This document shows positions 1 to 8,012 of a DNA stretch of 32,551 bases, one piece after another. Positions within the stretch are counted from its first letter, which is position 1, and each line of letters opens with the position of its first letter. Below the pieces are notes generated by a model. That model searched no databases and was not told where the DNA came from. It saw only the letters and a list, made by a program, of their open reading frames with translations. The position numbers and the translations under genes were made by a program. Origin of the DNA: Clostridiales bacterium (GTDB taxonomy: Bacteria; Bacillota; Clostridia; Lachnospirales; Lachnospiraceae); assembly GCA_021202175.1 (NCBI GenBank), contig JAJQDO010000227.1:1-32551 (forward strand), in the 5' to 3' direction.

Positions 1-52
1 CCCCTGCTTTACGTTATCATCACTCACATTATGGTGAGAGCAATGCAAAAAT

Positions 53-649
53 CTACTGAATCACTTCCCATGACATATGGTCCGTATGCAGTAACTCATG
101 TGCCCGGTGAGACAATGGTTCTCCCAAATATTCGTCATACAAGACGATGACGGAAGGATTCTCATGAGAGAATCGCAGTGGATTATTCGCATCCAGGCGA
201 TACAACATTTCACCACGGGAAGCCGCCAATTCCTGTCCCGGTGTGACCGGCTGACCGCCGCCACCAACACAGCCGCCCGGACAGGCCATAATCTCCACAA
301 AATCAAGGTCAACTTCGCCGGTTTTTTGCATTTCAATTAATTTACGCGCCTGGGACAAGCCGTGCGCTACAGCCGCGTTAACCTTCGTACCCTGGATATC
401 TACCGTCACGATCTTAATCCCTTCGAGACCACGGACATCCTGAAACAGGTCCGGCTCGGGATTCGTGCCGACCAGTTTGTAATACGCTGTCCGCAGTGCG
501 GCCTCCATCACGCCGCCAGTGGCGCCGAAAATCACGGCTGCACCGGTACCAGTTCCCAGTGGCGAATCAAATTCTTCTTCCTCCAGCATGGCCGGATTAA
601 TCAGTTTCGAGCGGAGGAGACGGTCAAATTCCCGGGTTGTCAGTACCAT
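53..649 (-). pseudogene. hydA: [FeFe] hydrogenase, C-terminal part after in-frame stops
   Basis: This open stretch of 198 codons is the C-terminal part of the [FeFe] hydrogenase whose N-terminal part lies at 743-1780 in the same reading frame. It carries the last H-cluster motif, seen as MACPGGCVGGGGQP, whose cysteines hold the catalytic iron in the family. It also has the VLTTREFDRLL segment typical of the large catalytic domain. The apparent start (codon 378 of the full frame) has no convincing ribosome binding site, so it is probably not an independent gene. The frame ends in TAG about 50 bases from the window edge. Without codons 1-377 it lacks the TSCCPGW and PCTSK motifs and all accessory iron-sulfur domains, so it should be inactive alone. 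Confidence 0.88.
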
Positions 650-742
650 ATCTACATCCTGATCTCCGTCACCGTCATTGATCGTCGGAATATCACAATC
701 ATCCTACTTTGAAGTACACGGAAGAATGGAAAAAGAAAAGAG

Positions 743-1780
743 TTACTCGGCGTCCACGCCAATCTTCTCCGCAAAATAACTCTTCGTCACTGCTCCGAAC
801 ATCTGCTGAGGTGATTTGGCCGTCGACAGCTGACTAACCATCTCTGGATATTGCGTCTTAAGGAAACGAACCCATCCCGGACAGCAGGAAGTGTACATCG
901 GCCACTGGTATTGGTCATGATGGGTGAATCTTTCCAGAAATTCATTGGCTTCTTCCATGATCGTCAGATCAGCACTGAAATTCGTATCAAAGACATAATC
1001 CACGCCAAGTGCCCGCATGGCGGCAGCCATCCTCTTTTCCGTGGCAAGCTTTTTTGGCAGACCGAGGCCCTCACCCCAGGCGGCACGCACAGCCGGTGCC
1101 ACCTGCGCTACGACAATCTTTGACGAATCCGCCACTGCTTCCAGCAAGCGATTCACATCATCTCGTTCTTTCAAGGCACCAGTCGGGCAGTGCGTAATAC
1201 ACTGACCACAGAGAGCGCAATCTACCTCTGTAATCTTCTTCTGATCCTTGACTCCGACGCTGGTCCGTTTCCCTGTATTGATCACATCCCAGATGCCCAA
1301 TCCCTGTACTTTATTACAGACCTGCACACAGCACATGCATTTGATACATTTGCTGGCATCACGGATTAAAGGAAATGTCTTGTTCCATTCATCTTCTTCA
1401 AAGTGATTTTTAAATGGCAGATTATTGATGTTCATATCCGAACAGATCTTCTGCAGTTCGCAGTTGCCATTTCGCACGCAGGCGGCACAGCGAAAATCAT
1501 GGTCAGCCAGGATAAACTGGAGATTCATCCGGCGGGCATGGTGTGTCTTTTTATCACTCGTGTAAATGACCATACCCTCTTCTACCTTCGTATTACAGGC
1601 TGCAACCAGAGTCTCTTTTCCCACTACATTTACACAGCAGATACGACAGGCACCGATCTCATTAAGGTCCTTTAAAAAACACAGTGTCGGGATCTCGATG
1701 CCGACAGTTTTTGCCGCTTCTAAGATTGTCGTTCCTTCCGGCACACATACCTTTTTATTATCAATTATCAGATTTACCAT
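743..1780 (-). CDS. hydA: [FeFe] hydrogenase, N-terminal part, truncated by stop
   Basis: This is the first 345 residues of a monomer-type (group A) [FeFe] hydrogenase, which reduces protons to H2 or oxidises H2 in the cytoplasm. Visible domains, in order: a plant-type [2Fe-2S] domain (C34, C45, C48, C62); a His-Cys3 [4Fe-4S] site (H94, C98, C101, C107); two ferredoxin-like [4Fe-4S] clusters (C145/148/151/155 and C188/191/194/198); and the first H-cluster motif TSCCPGW at 297-303. The frame then meets TAA (745-743), continues as LFSFSILPCTSK with the second H-cluster cysteine, meets TAG (706-704), and runs on to 53. The full frame would be 575 codons, close to clostridial enzymes of this type. 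Its ATG overlaps the stop of the upstream oxidoreductase gene, which points to translational coupling. As read, the product lacks most of the catalytic domain. Confidence 0.9.
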   Translation of the reverse strand: MVNLIIDNKKVCVPEGTTILEAAKTVGIEIPTLCFLKDLNEIGACRICCVNVVGKETLVAACNTKVEEGMVIYTSDKKTHHARRMNLQFILADHDFRCAACVRNGNCELQKICSDMNINNLPFKNHFEEDEWNKTFPLIRDASKCIKCMCCVQVCNKVQGLGIWDVINTGKRTSVGVKDQKKITEVDCALCGQCITHCPTGALKERDDVNRLLEAVADSSKIVVAQVAPAVRAAWGEGLGLPKKLATEKRMAAAMRALGVDYVFDTNFSADLTIMEEANEFLERFTHHDQYQWPMYTSCCPGWVRFLKTQYPEMVSQLSTAKSPQQMFGAVTKSYFAEKIGVDAE

Positions 1781-3606
1781 TCTAACTGTCTGCCTCCCCT
1801 CAGCGTAGCACAGCCGTGGCGATCACAGCGCAGACAGCGTGAAGTCTCCTGTATCGCCTCCTCTTCGCTCATCGTGTATTCAATGCCTTCAAAATTATCT
1901 CGCCGAGCCCAGGACTCTTTTTCAGCCAGATTCACCCGTCCGCAAGGCAATTTATCATTTAAGAGCGGTTCTGGTATCTCCACATCTGTCGAAATCATAT
2001 GCTTGTATCCCAGATATTCATCGATATTTGCCGCTGCTGCCTTCCCTGCCGCGATCGCTTTGATCACCGTAGCCGGGCCGGTCACACAGTTACCTCCGGC
2101 ATACATACCGATGCGGTTCAACGCTCCAGAGGCATCCGCGCAGAGTCTGCCCCGCTTTGCGGCGATGCCCGCCTTTTCAAATGGTTCCGAAACAATCTTC
2201 TGCCCGATGGCTACCAGAATCACATCACATTCTAATCGTTCTTCTTCCTTCCTGGCCTTTCTTGGCGCAGGGCGTCCACCTTTAACCGGACCGATCACCT
2301 GGGGCTGTACCCAAAGAGCAGCTACCTTGCCTTCCTCATCCGCCTCCACACGGAGCGGTGCCTTCAATGTAATCAGTTCGATACCTTCTGCAATCGCGCC
2401 TTCCACTTCCGCAGGCAGCGCTGTCATATCTTCCTGCCGTCTGCGGTAAACGATACTGACCGTCTTCGCATTGGAGCGAACCGCTGTTCTGGCACAGTCC
2501 ATCGCCACATTGCCGCCACCGACAACAATCACACGTTTATCCGTAAAATCAGGATATTCATCATCTCCAATCTTGCGCAGCATTTCGACAGCGGAGATAA
2601 CGTTTTCACTATCCTCACCTTCCAGGCCCAGTTTGTTATCCGTATGGGCGCCGATGGCGATATAAACCGCATCATATTCCTTATTCAGTTCAGCCAGCTT
2701 TTCCGTGCCGATATTCACACCCATCCGCGTCTCCACACCGGTTGAAAGAATGGCGTCGATATCTTCCTGCAAGCGTTCTCTCGGGAAACGATAGTTCGGA
2801 ATGCCATAACGCAACATGCCGCCCAGCTGTTTCTTTTCCTCATAGATCACTGTCTGATGGCCCATCAGCTGCAGAAAATATGCTGTGGTAAGACCACTCG
2901 GTCCGCCGCCTACCACTGCGACCTTTTTTCCGGTAGATGGTGCACAGGCGGGAACAGCCACTTCCGCTGCCGTCGCCTTATCCACTACATAACGCTTGAT
3001 TCCACGAATATTCACAGAATCATCGATCATATTCCGCCGACATCTCGCCTCACAGGGATGCTCGCAGATAAAGGCACATGCTGTCGGAAACGGATTATCC
3101 TTCCGAATCAAACGCACGGCATCATCGCAGCGCCCCATTCCGGCAAGCGCGATATAGCCCGGAATATCCACATTCGCCGGACATAGAGTCACGCACGGAA
3201 TCGGCTGCTCAAAGCTTCCTGTACATCGATGATTTTGAATATGAGATATGTAATCTTCCTTAAAGCCCTCAAAGCCCTTTAATATCATCCGCGCCGACTC
3301 AAACCCGATCGCACAGTCCGCGGAATTTTTGATATTCGTCGCCGTATACTCGATCAAGTCCAGCGTCTCCATGGTTGCCGTATGATCAAGCACGCTCTCG
3401 AGCAGTTCCTCGAGCACGCCGAGACCGACGCGGCACGGTACGCATTTCCCACAGGTCTGCGCGTGACAGACCTTCAAAAAAGCCAGCTGCATGTCAATCG
3501 GACAGACTCCGGGTGGATTCGCGATGATGCGCTGAGAGAACTCCTTCATCAGGAGTTCCACCGTCGCATCCACCCTGTCATCTGACATTACTGATAATCG
3601 GTTCAT
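1774..3606 (-). CDS. NuoF/GltD-like iron-sulfur flavoprotein, hydrogenase partner
   Basis: This 610-residue fusion protein probably passes electrons between NAD(P)H and the hydrogenase encoded next to it. Residues 40-115 resemble the C-terminal [4Fe-4S] domain of NuoF (CGKCVPC at C52/55/58, fourth ligand C98 in CAIGFE). Residues 128-205 match the cysteine-rich N-terminus of the glutamate synthase small subunit. They are followed by an FAD Rossmann motif (GGGPSG, 233-238) and an NAD(P) motif (VVGGGNVAMD, about 361-370). A final CLRCD-H-C segment near the C-terminus is also typical of this family. The ATG has a strong GGGAGG site. The stop overlaps the hydA start (ATGGTAA), so both form one operon. 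Family membership is clear. Whether it prefers NADH or NADPH, and whether it bifurcates electrons, cannot be read from the sequence. Confidence 0.85.
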   Translation of the reverse strand: MNRLSVMSDDRVDATVELLMKEFSQRIIANPPGVCPIDMQLAFLKVCHAQTCGKCVPCRVGLGVLEELLESVLDHTATMETLDLIEYTATNIKNSADCAIGFESARMILKGFEGFKEDYISHIQNHRCTGSFEQPIPCVTLCPANVDIPGYIALAGMGRCDDAVRLIRKDNPFPTACAFICEHPCEARCRRNMIDDSVNIRGIKRYVVDKATAAEVAVPACAPSTGKKVAVVGGGPSGLTTAYFLQLMGHQTVIYEEKKQLGGMLRYGIPNYRFPRERLQEDIDAILSTGVETRMGVNIGTEKLAELNKEYDAVYIAIGAHTDNKLGLEGEDSENVISAVEMLRKIGDDEYPDFTDKRVIVVGGGNVAMDCARTAVRSNAKTVSIVYRRRQEDMTALPAEVEGAIAEGIELITLKAPLRVEADEEGKVAALWVQPQVIGPVKGGRPAPRKARKEEERLECDVILVAIGQKIVSEPFEKAGIAAKRGRLCADASGALNRIGMYAGGNCVTGPATVIKAIAAGKAAAANIDEYLGYKHMISTDVEIPEPLLNDKLPCGRVNLAEKESWARRDNFEGIEYTMSEEEAIQETSRCLRCDRHGCATLRGGRQLEW

Positions 3607-4155
3607 TTACTACCTCCCTCTCATTTCTCTTTTGCTGTAAATACTTTTGCTATCAATAATAATAACAGGAGATATGCCTTAACGTATTCTCACGCGAAAC
3701 GTGATAACACATCCATGACGTACTTCCCATCGTGCGAGTGCGCATCCATAGAAGAGCGCTTTTTGCCCATCACATATTATTTATGAAATGTTATGTTAGA
3801 AAATATCATAAAGCTGTTCCGACATAGTCCGTCACAATATTAACGATATATTGCACATTATTTTGACATTTTCTAATCGTTTACTGTAATTTCCCTTCAA
3901 AATTTGTAAAAGTTAGTATGTTTATATTACTTCAACAGGTCACTTTTTGTCAACATATTATCAAATCTTTCTACCTTTTCCATAATTTTTGTCTAAAATT
4001 GACAAGGGCGACATGTCCGTTCAACGCGCCGCCCACCACTGGCCTGCAATTTGCAAATTCAAATATTCTTAACCAGATTTATATTTACGTCATCGTAATA
4101 TAGTTTATCGTAATATCCTATCCAAAATATACCCAACATACCGATACACTTCATA
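3607..4155. other. Intergenic region upstream of the hydrogenase operon
   Basis: This 549-bp AT-rich gap separates the hydrogenase operon from the ATPase gene; both are on the minus strand. I see no plausible gene. It should hold the hydrogenase promoter, but no consensus -35/-10 pair or clear Rex-type box was found. The only notable structure near the operon is a perfect inverted repeat at 3690-3704 (TCACG-cgaaa-CGTGA), about 85 bp upstream of the start codon. This could be an operator or a leader hairpin. ATCGTAATAT occurs twice near 4092-4116. Confidence 0.5.
3690..3704. promoter_or_regulatory. Inverted repeat upstream of hydrogenase operon
   Basis: TCACG and CGTGA are perfect 5-bp arms around cgaaa, located in the leader of the hydrogenase operon. 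A dyad of this size could bind a dimeric regulator or form a small RNA hairpin. The function is not known. Confidence 0.3.
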
Positions 4156-5496
4156 TCAATACACTACATCCGCCAGATACCGCCGCAACAAGAAGGCGCA
4201 AAAATAAGGAAATGTATATACATTTTCTGCGAATCCAATATTTCCAGCAGTCAGCTTCAATCCATATTGGATATCTGAATAATTTTGATTCTTTATCATA
4301 GTCCGCAATGATTTTGCCGTTCTGTTTGTCGCCTTTACTTCCACCGGGAGCAGACTTTTCTTTGTTCGAACGAAAAAGTCCTCCTCCAGTGTAGAATTTT
4401 CCCTCTTATAGTAATAAAGCGAATACCCGCATTTTACTAATGCTTCTCCTACAATATTTTCATATAAAGCCCCTTTATATACACCGAGATTTTTATTTGC
4501 CCGCAAATCTTCCTGTGCTTCATCATCCAGCATGGCAACCAACAACCCCGTGTCTCGAAAATATATTTTATATTTTGACTCATCATAATTACCCTTAAGA
4601 GGCAACTCCGGGTAATTCAGACAATAACAAGTGCTGATGACACCAGCACTTCCCAGCCACTCAATACAACCACGATAATCTTTAAATCTGGCGCCTTTTG
4701 CTACCTTAGAAATCTGAAACTTTTTATTATCCCTGGCCAGTTGAATCGGAATCTGATTAAATATATTCAAAATCCTTGTCTGATCAACCCCTTCCGCATA
4801 TTTACGAATATCTTCCTTATAATCTTCAATCAATTGACGCTGCATCTCCAACGTTCTTTCAAAAGTTCCATTTTCTATATATTCCCTTACAACAGCAGGC
4901 ATCCCACCCAAAATACAATAATCTAAAAAAAGTTCACTATATACGGACATTTCTACTTGGGAAAATGGAGTGACCGTTTTCATATGGGACAGCATCTCTT
5001 CCACTGTTACATTATCATATCCCTTAGCCCAAAGAAATTCTTCAAAGTCCAGGGAAAACAATTCGTAGTCTGTCTTATAACCAACGCTGTTGTTCTCTAT
5101 TCTTCTATAAGAGATACCCAGCAATGAGCCACTGCATATTACGTCATATCTCCCATCTATTTTGAAAAACTTCAGAGATGTTGCAATTTCCGGAAATTCC
5201 TGTAGTTCATCAAAAAAAATCAATGTTTTCCCCTTAAGAAAATGTTTCGCAGGGTCCATTCGTGAAATATTTTTGATAATATTTTCCGTTTTATATCCAT
5301 CTTCGCAAATCAGTTTATATTTGGGGTCTTCGACAAAATTAATATATATAACACTCTCATAGTTATCATTTGCGAATCGCAATATAGACTCCGTCTTGCC
5401 GACCTGTCTCGGTCCTTTCACAATTAAAGGGTTATGATTCGGATTCTTTTTCCACTCTAAAAGGTATTGGTCAATCTTTCTTTTTAAATAAATCAC
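4156..5496 (-). CDS. AAA ATPase with DUF4143 (PD-(D/E)XK-like) C-terminus
   Basis: This 446-residue protein belongs to the AAA_14/DUF4143 (COG1373-type) family. It has Walker A GPRQVGKT at 28-35 and Walker B LIFFDE at 92-97. The C-terminal DUF4143 region ends in a nuclease-like core: YEN, then EEDFF, then PVEVKA. The biological role of the family is poorly known. The N-terminus (LKRKIDQYLLEW) matches that of the ATPase at 16259-17599 (FKRKIYNQLLEW). The start is GTG, with an AGGAGG site about 10 nt upstream. The gene stands alone on the minus strand between the hydrogenase operon and feoAB. A 33-bp phased repeat array with an embedded promoter lies directly upstream (5521-5676). I infer an autoregulated, possibly mobile, single-gene module; nuclease activity is uncertain. 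Confidence 0.85.
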   Translation of the reverse strand: MIYLKRKIDQYLLEWKKNPNHNPLIVKGPRQVGKTESILRFANDNYESVIYINFVEDPKYKLICEDGYKTENIIKNISRMDPAKHFLKGKTLIFFDELQEFPEIATSLKFFKIDGRYDVICSGSLLGISYRRIENNSVGYKTDYELFSLDFEEFLWAKGYDNVTVEEMLSHMKTVTPFSQVEMSVYSELFLDYCILGGMPAVVREYIENGTFERTLEMQRQLIEDYKEDIRKYAEGVDQTRILNIFNQIPIQLARDNKKFQISKVAKGARFKDYRGCIEWLGSAGVISTCYCLNYPELPLKGNYDESKYKIYFRDTGLLVAMLDDEAQEDLRANKNLGVYKGALYENIVGEALVKCGYSLYYYKRENSTLEEDFFVRTKKSLLPVEVKATNRTAKSLRTMIKNQNYSDIQYGLKLTAGNIGFAENVYTFPYFCAFLLRRYLADVVY

Positions 5497-5520
5497 CAGC
5501 TATCACCCTCCTTTTAAAAC

Positions 5521-5549
5521 ATTATACAAAAATATGGGTGACTTTTCAA
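5521..5549 (-). promoter_or_regulatory. Promoter of ATPase gene, overlapped by a repeat copy
   Basis: On the minus strand TTGAAA (5549-5544) and TATAAT (5526-5521) are separated by exactly 17 bp. The first repeat copy (5527-5546) fills the spacer and enters the -35 box. A protein bound to the repeat would therefore compete with RNA polymerase. The start codon is 25 nt downstream of the -10. Confidence 0.7.
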
Positions 5550-5676
5550 CAAATAAACACAAAAATATGAGTGACTTTTATACCATTATAAGCAAAAATA
5601 TGAGCGATTTTTTTCGAATAATCACAAAAACATGAAATTCTTTCTTCGCAGGAAAACAAAAAAATACGTAAAGGGA
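5527..5676. repeat. 33-bp phased direct-repeat array (family A)
   Basis: Copies with the plus-strand form CAAAAATATGAGTGACTTTT begin at 5527, 5560 and 5593 (one to four mismatches between them). Degenerate copies begin at 5625 and 5657. The starts are 33, 33, 32 and 32 bp apart, and the 12-13 bp between copies is not conserved. The period is about three helical turns, so bound proteins would lie on nearly one face of the DNA. The array sits immediately upstream of the AAA/DUF4143 gene. It is not CRISPR-like: units and spacers are too short and no cas gene is present. Confidence 0.8.
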
Positions 5677-5787
5677 ACCGACTTATGGCTCAACATATTG
5701 AAAAAGTTTCCATTTAAAAATTCATAAAATGCCTCATCCTTGACAGAACCTTTCGCCTTTTTTCGAATATCATAGATTAGAAAAGTC

Positions 5788-5809
5788 CATGGGTTAGTAA
5801 AATCCCATG
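5788..5809. promoter_or_regulatory. Inverted repeat upstream of feoA
   Basis: CATGGG (5788-5793) and CCCATG (5804-5809) form a 6-bp dyad with a 10-bp centre, 30 bp upstream of the feoA start. A TTGACA lies at about 5738, but no well-spaced -10 was found. An iron-responsive (Fur/DtxR type) operator is possible, although the sequence does not match either consensus well. Confidence 0.3.
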
Positions 5810-5839
5810 AACCTCAAACATTTAGAAAGGATTAATTAT

Positions 5840-6139
5840 ATGCCAGGAAATGCTTGTTTAAATGATATACATCCCGGACAATATGGATTTGTCGTGTCAT
5901 TGCTGACGGAAGGGAATATGCGCAGAAGACTCCTGGATATCGGCCTGACGCCGGGGACCCGCGTCGATTGTCTCGGAAGAAGCCCTCTTGGAGATCCAAC
6001 GGCTTTTTTAATACGAGATGCTGTTATTGCGCTTCGCGCAAAAGATTGCGAAAATGTTTTGATTCAGAACGAACCATTGAAAGGATCGAATTGCTATGGG
6101 ACTGACAAGAAATGCAGCGATAATAAATACTTCGGATAA
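5840..6139 (+). CDS. feoA: FeoA ferrous iron transport accessory protein
   Basis: This is a small SH3-like cytoplasmic protein that works with the FeoB iron permease. The core (HPGQYGFVVSLLTEGNMRRRLLDIGLTPGTRVDCLGRSPLGDPTAFLIRD) has the FeoA-typical RRRLLDIGLTPG segment. I place the start at ATG 5840 because AGAAAGGA lies about 8 nt upstream; a longer frame from 5807 would add 11 residues without a better site. The 99-residue product is longer than the usual 75-80. Its last 14 or so residues (KCSDNKYFG end) overlap the start of feoB by 44 nt, so the two are probably translationally coupled. Iron import here would depend on feoB, which is interrupted. Confidence 0.9.
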   Translation: MPGNACLNDIHPGQYGFVVSLLTEGNMRRRLLDIGLTPGTRVDCLGRSPLGDPTAFLIRDAVIALRAKDCENVLIQNEPLKGSNCYGTDKKCSDNKYFG

Positions 6140-7499
6140 CGAGTTAGAAATCATCAAAAAATCACCAAAAGATAAAGTCATCGCTCTGGCAGGTAATCCC
6201 AATGTGGGAAAAAGCAGTATTTTTAACGCTCTGACAGGACTGAATCAACATACGGGTAACTGGCCGGGAAAAACCATTTCTCATGCGCAGGGATATTGCT
6301 CCACAGAAAAGAATTCCTATGTATTGGTCGATCTTCCCGGCACTTATTCTCTGATGGCCCACTCTGCGGAGGAAGAAGTTGCCAGAGATTTTATCTGTTT
6401 TGGGAATCCGGATGTCATCATCGTCGTCTGCGACGCCACCTGCCTGGAACACAATCTCAATCTTGTTTTACAGACAATCGAGATATCATCCAAAGTGATC
6501 GTCTGTGTAAATCTCATGGATGAAGCCCAACACAAAAAAATCCATATTAATCTCGCTCTGCTGTCGAAACGATTGGGTGTTCCGGTCATCGGCACCTCTG
6601 CCCGAAAAAAGGAGACGTTGCAGGGGCTTTTAGATGCGCTCGATGTTATGACATCTCATTGTAAATCGATATCCACGGATTCCAAAACTATATCTTCCGA
6701 AAATACTGTTTCCAATGAAACTCCTCTCTCTGGCAAAAACAAAACAGAAAAGAAAAGCACTCCGCTAAAAATTCATTATCCCAAAGATATCGAACACGCC
6801 ATTCAGGTGATTGAGCCAATGATCGAAGAAAAAGTGAATGGACAGATCAACAGCCGCTGGTTAAGTTTGAAGCTTCTCCATCACGATGCCTCTCACCTTG
6901 TAGCGTTAGATCGGTATCTGGGAAAAGATTTTCTGCGTGATCCCGAACTGCTTCAGGGAATCACCGTTGCCCGAAAACAGCTTGCAAAGGACATGGCCGA
7001 TGTAGAACATCTGGACGATCAGATTGTGCAAGCCATCCTGAACATTGCGGAAAAAATAAGCGGAGAGGTGGTCACTTGCCAGAAAGATTCTTATCATAAA
7101 ACAGATCTGGCCATCGATAAAATTCTGACCAGTCGTCTGACGGGATTTCCTGTCATGCTTCTTCTGCTTGCTCTTATTTTCTGGATCACCATCGTAGGTG
7201 CCAATATTTTGTCAGATTGGCTGGCCGACATCTTGTTTTGGATACAGGACGGATTAACAGTTCTTTTCACATGGGCACACACTCCTGACTGGCTCTATGG
7301 GCTTCTCGTGCTTGGCCTTTACCGTACTCTGGCGTGGGTCATCTCCGTCATGCTGCCGCCAATGGCCATATTTTTTCCGTTATTCACACTATTAGAGGAT
7401 TCCGGCTATCTGCCACGCATCGCCTATAATCTGGATAAACCCTTCCAGTGCTGCCATGCCTGTGGCAAACAGGCACTGACCATGTGCATGGACGTTTAA
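6096..7499 (+). pseudogene. feoB: FeoB, N-terminal part, interrupted by integrative element
   Basis: This is the N-terminal part of the ferrous iron permease FeoB. The G-protein domain is complete: G1 GNPNVGKS at 33-40, G3 DLPG at 79-82 and G4 NLMD at 139-142. It is followed by the helical domain and the first membrane segments. Native feoB sequence runs through ACGKQALTMCM and ends at the 12-bp repeat 7480-7491; after that the frame reads two foreign codons and a stop. The rest of feoB starts at the second repeat copy (12667-12678). Joining 6096-7491 to 12679-13541 gives 2259 bp, exactly 753 codons including the stop. In the integrated state the product lacks the second half of the membrane domain, so iron transport should be lost. 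Confidence 0.92.
7480..7491. repeat. attL core, 12-bp direct repeat
   Basis: CCATGTGCATGG is the left copy of the repeat that flanks the element. It consists of 5-bp inverted arms (CCATG/CATGG) around a TG centre, as expected for a serine recombinase crossover site with a 2-bp core. The reconstructed element junction would read GTCCATG-TG-CATGGAC, with 7-bp arms. Confidence 0.8.
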
Positions 7500-7536
7500 C
7501 TGCCTGCAAAAATTGAATTTATGCCGAATCTTTTGG

Positions 7537-7565
7537 TTGACACGGCTTTCAAAAATGAATATAAT
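7537..7565 (+). promoter_or_regulatory. Consensus promoter of tRNA-Gly
   Basis: A perfect TTGACA (7537-7542), a 17-bp spacer and a perfect TATAAT (7560-7565) lie 8 bp upstream of the mature tRNA 5' end. This is a full-consensus sigma-A-type promoter dedicated to the tRNA gene. Confidence 0.88.
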
Positions 7566-7573
7566 GGACACAT

Positions 7574-7644
7574 GCAGATATGGTTCATCGGTAGAACACC
7601 AGCTTCCCAAGCTGGAAAGGCGGGTTCGACTCCCGTTATCTGCT
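7574..7644 (+). tRNA. tRNA-Gly (anticodon CCC)
   Basis: The 71-nt sequence folds as a full cloverleaf. The acceptor GCAGATA pairs with TATCTGC and the discriminator is T. The D stem is GTTC/GAAC. The anticodon stem is CCAGC/GCTGG with loop TTCCCAA (anticodon CCC, reading GGG). The T stem is GCGGG/CCCGT with loop TTCGACT and one G-U pair. CCA is not encoded. A T-rich stretch follows directly and may terminate transcription. The gene lies 82 bp inside the left end of the element, so it appears to be cargo. Glycine tRNA with anticodon CCC is often dispensable because the UCC tRNA can read GGG. Confidence 0.93.
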
Positions 7645-7824
7645 TTTTTTGTTGTTTTCTTTTAATGAATGGTCTTTTGGAGACGGACAAAATGTCTCCA
7701 GAAGATAATAGAAGGATTCTGTTTTTTCATTGCGAGATATCTTGATTTCCTCTGGATTGTTATAGACAGTTCCCTGATTATCGATGATTGTTACATTAAC
7801 CATATCACGATTTTCAAATGACAT
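7636..7824 (-). CDS. Small hypothetical protein of the element
   Basis: This 62-codon frame has a GCGAGG-like site before its ATG and begins MSFENRDMVNVTIIDNQGTV. I do not recognise a family. The last residues (NNKKSR) are encoded by the T-rich stretch and the 3' strand of the tRNA-Gly gene, so the natural C-terminus may be lost or the frame may have been shortened at the tRNA junction. Its start overlaps the stop of the open frame behind it (7814-7954), in the manner of coupled genes. It may be a small accessory gene of the recombinase element. Confidence 0.4.
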   Translation of the reverse strand: MSFENRDMVNVTIIDNQGTVYNNPEEIKISRNEKTESFYYLLETFCPSPKDHSLKENNKKSR

Positions 7825-7954
7825 TTCTAACCTCGCTTTCTACAATATTGAATCGCATAAATTCAGGAATAGCCTCTTTACGTGCCTGTTCCTTAGGTGT
7901 ATCACTGTTCTGAACTGCACATAATGCCAGGACACTAGCTGGGCAAAATTCCTG
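7814..7954 (-). pseudogene. Remnant open frame without start, unknown
   Basis: Reading the minus strand downward from a stop near 7955 gives about 46 protein-like codons that include EFCPASVLALCAV, QNSDTPKEQARKEAIPEFM and RFNIVESEVRNVI before TGA at 7816-7814. No ATG precedes it, so it looks like the 3' end of a truncated gene. The composition resembles small accessory proteins of clostridial transposons, but I cannot name the family. Confidence 0.35.
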
Positions 7955-8012
7955 TTATTCTATTTTATTCCCCTTTCTCATACTTTAATGCAAAAGAACA
8001 CGGAGGATTCTT

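Noticed and set aside
23-38. Terminator after hydA (CTCAC/GTGAG hairpin)
   Set aside because: The stem is only 5 bp and is not followed by a U run on the minus strand.
362-712. 116-codon plus-strand frame over hydA
   Set aside because: It mirrors the conserved hydrogenase frame on the other strand.
1874-2449. 191-codon plus-strand frame
   Set aside because: It is antisense to the well-supported NuoF/GltD-like gene and has no family-like sequence.
5527-5676. CRISPR array
   Set aside because: Units of about 20 bp with 12-13 bp variable parts are too short, copies are degenerate, and no cas genes are present.
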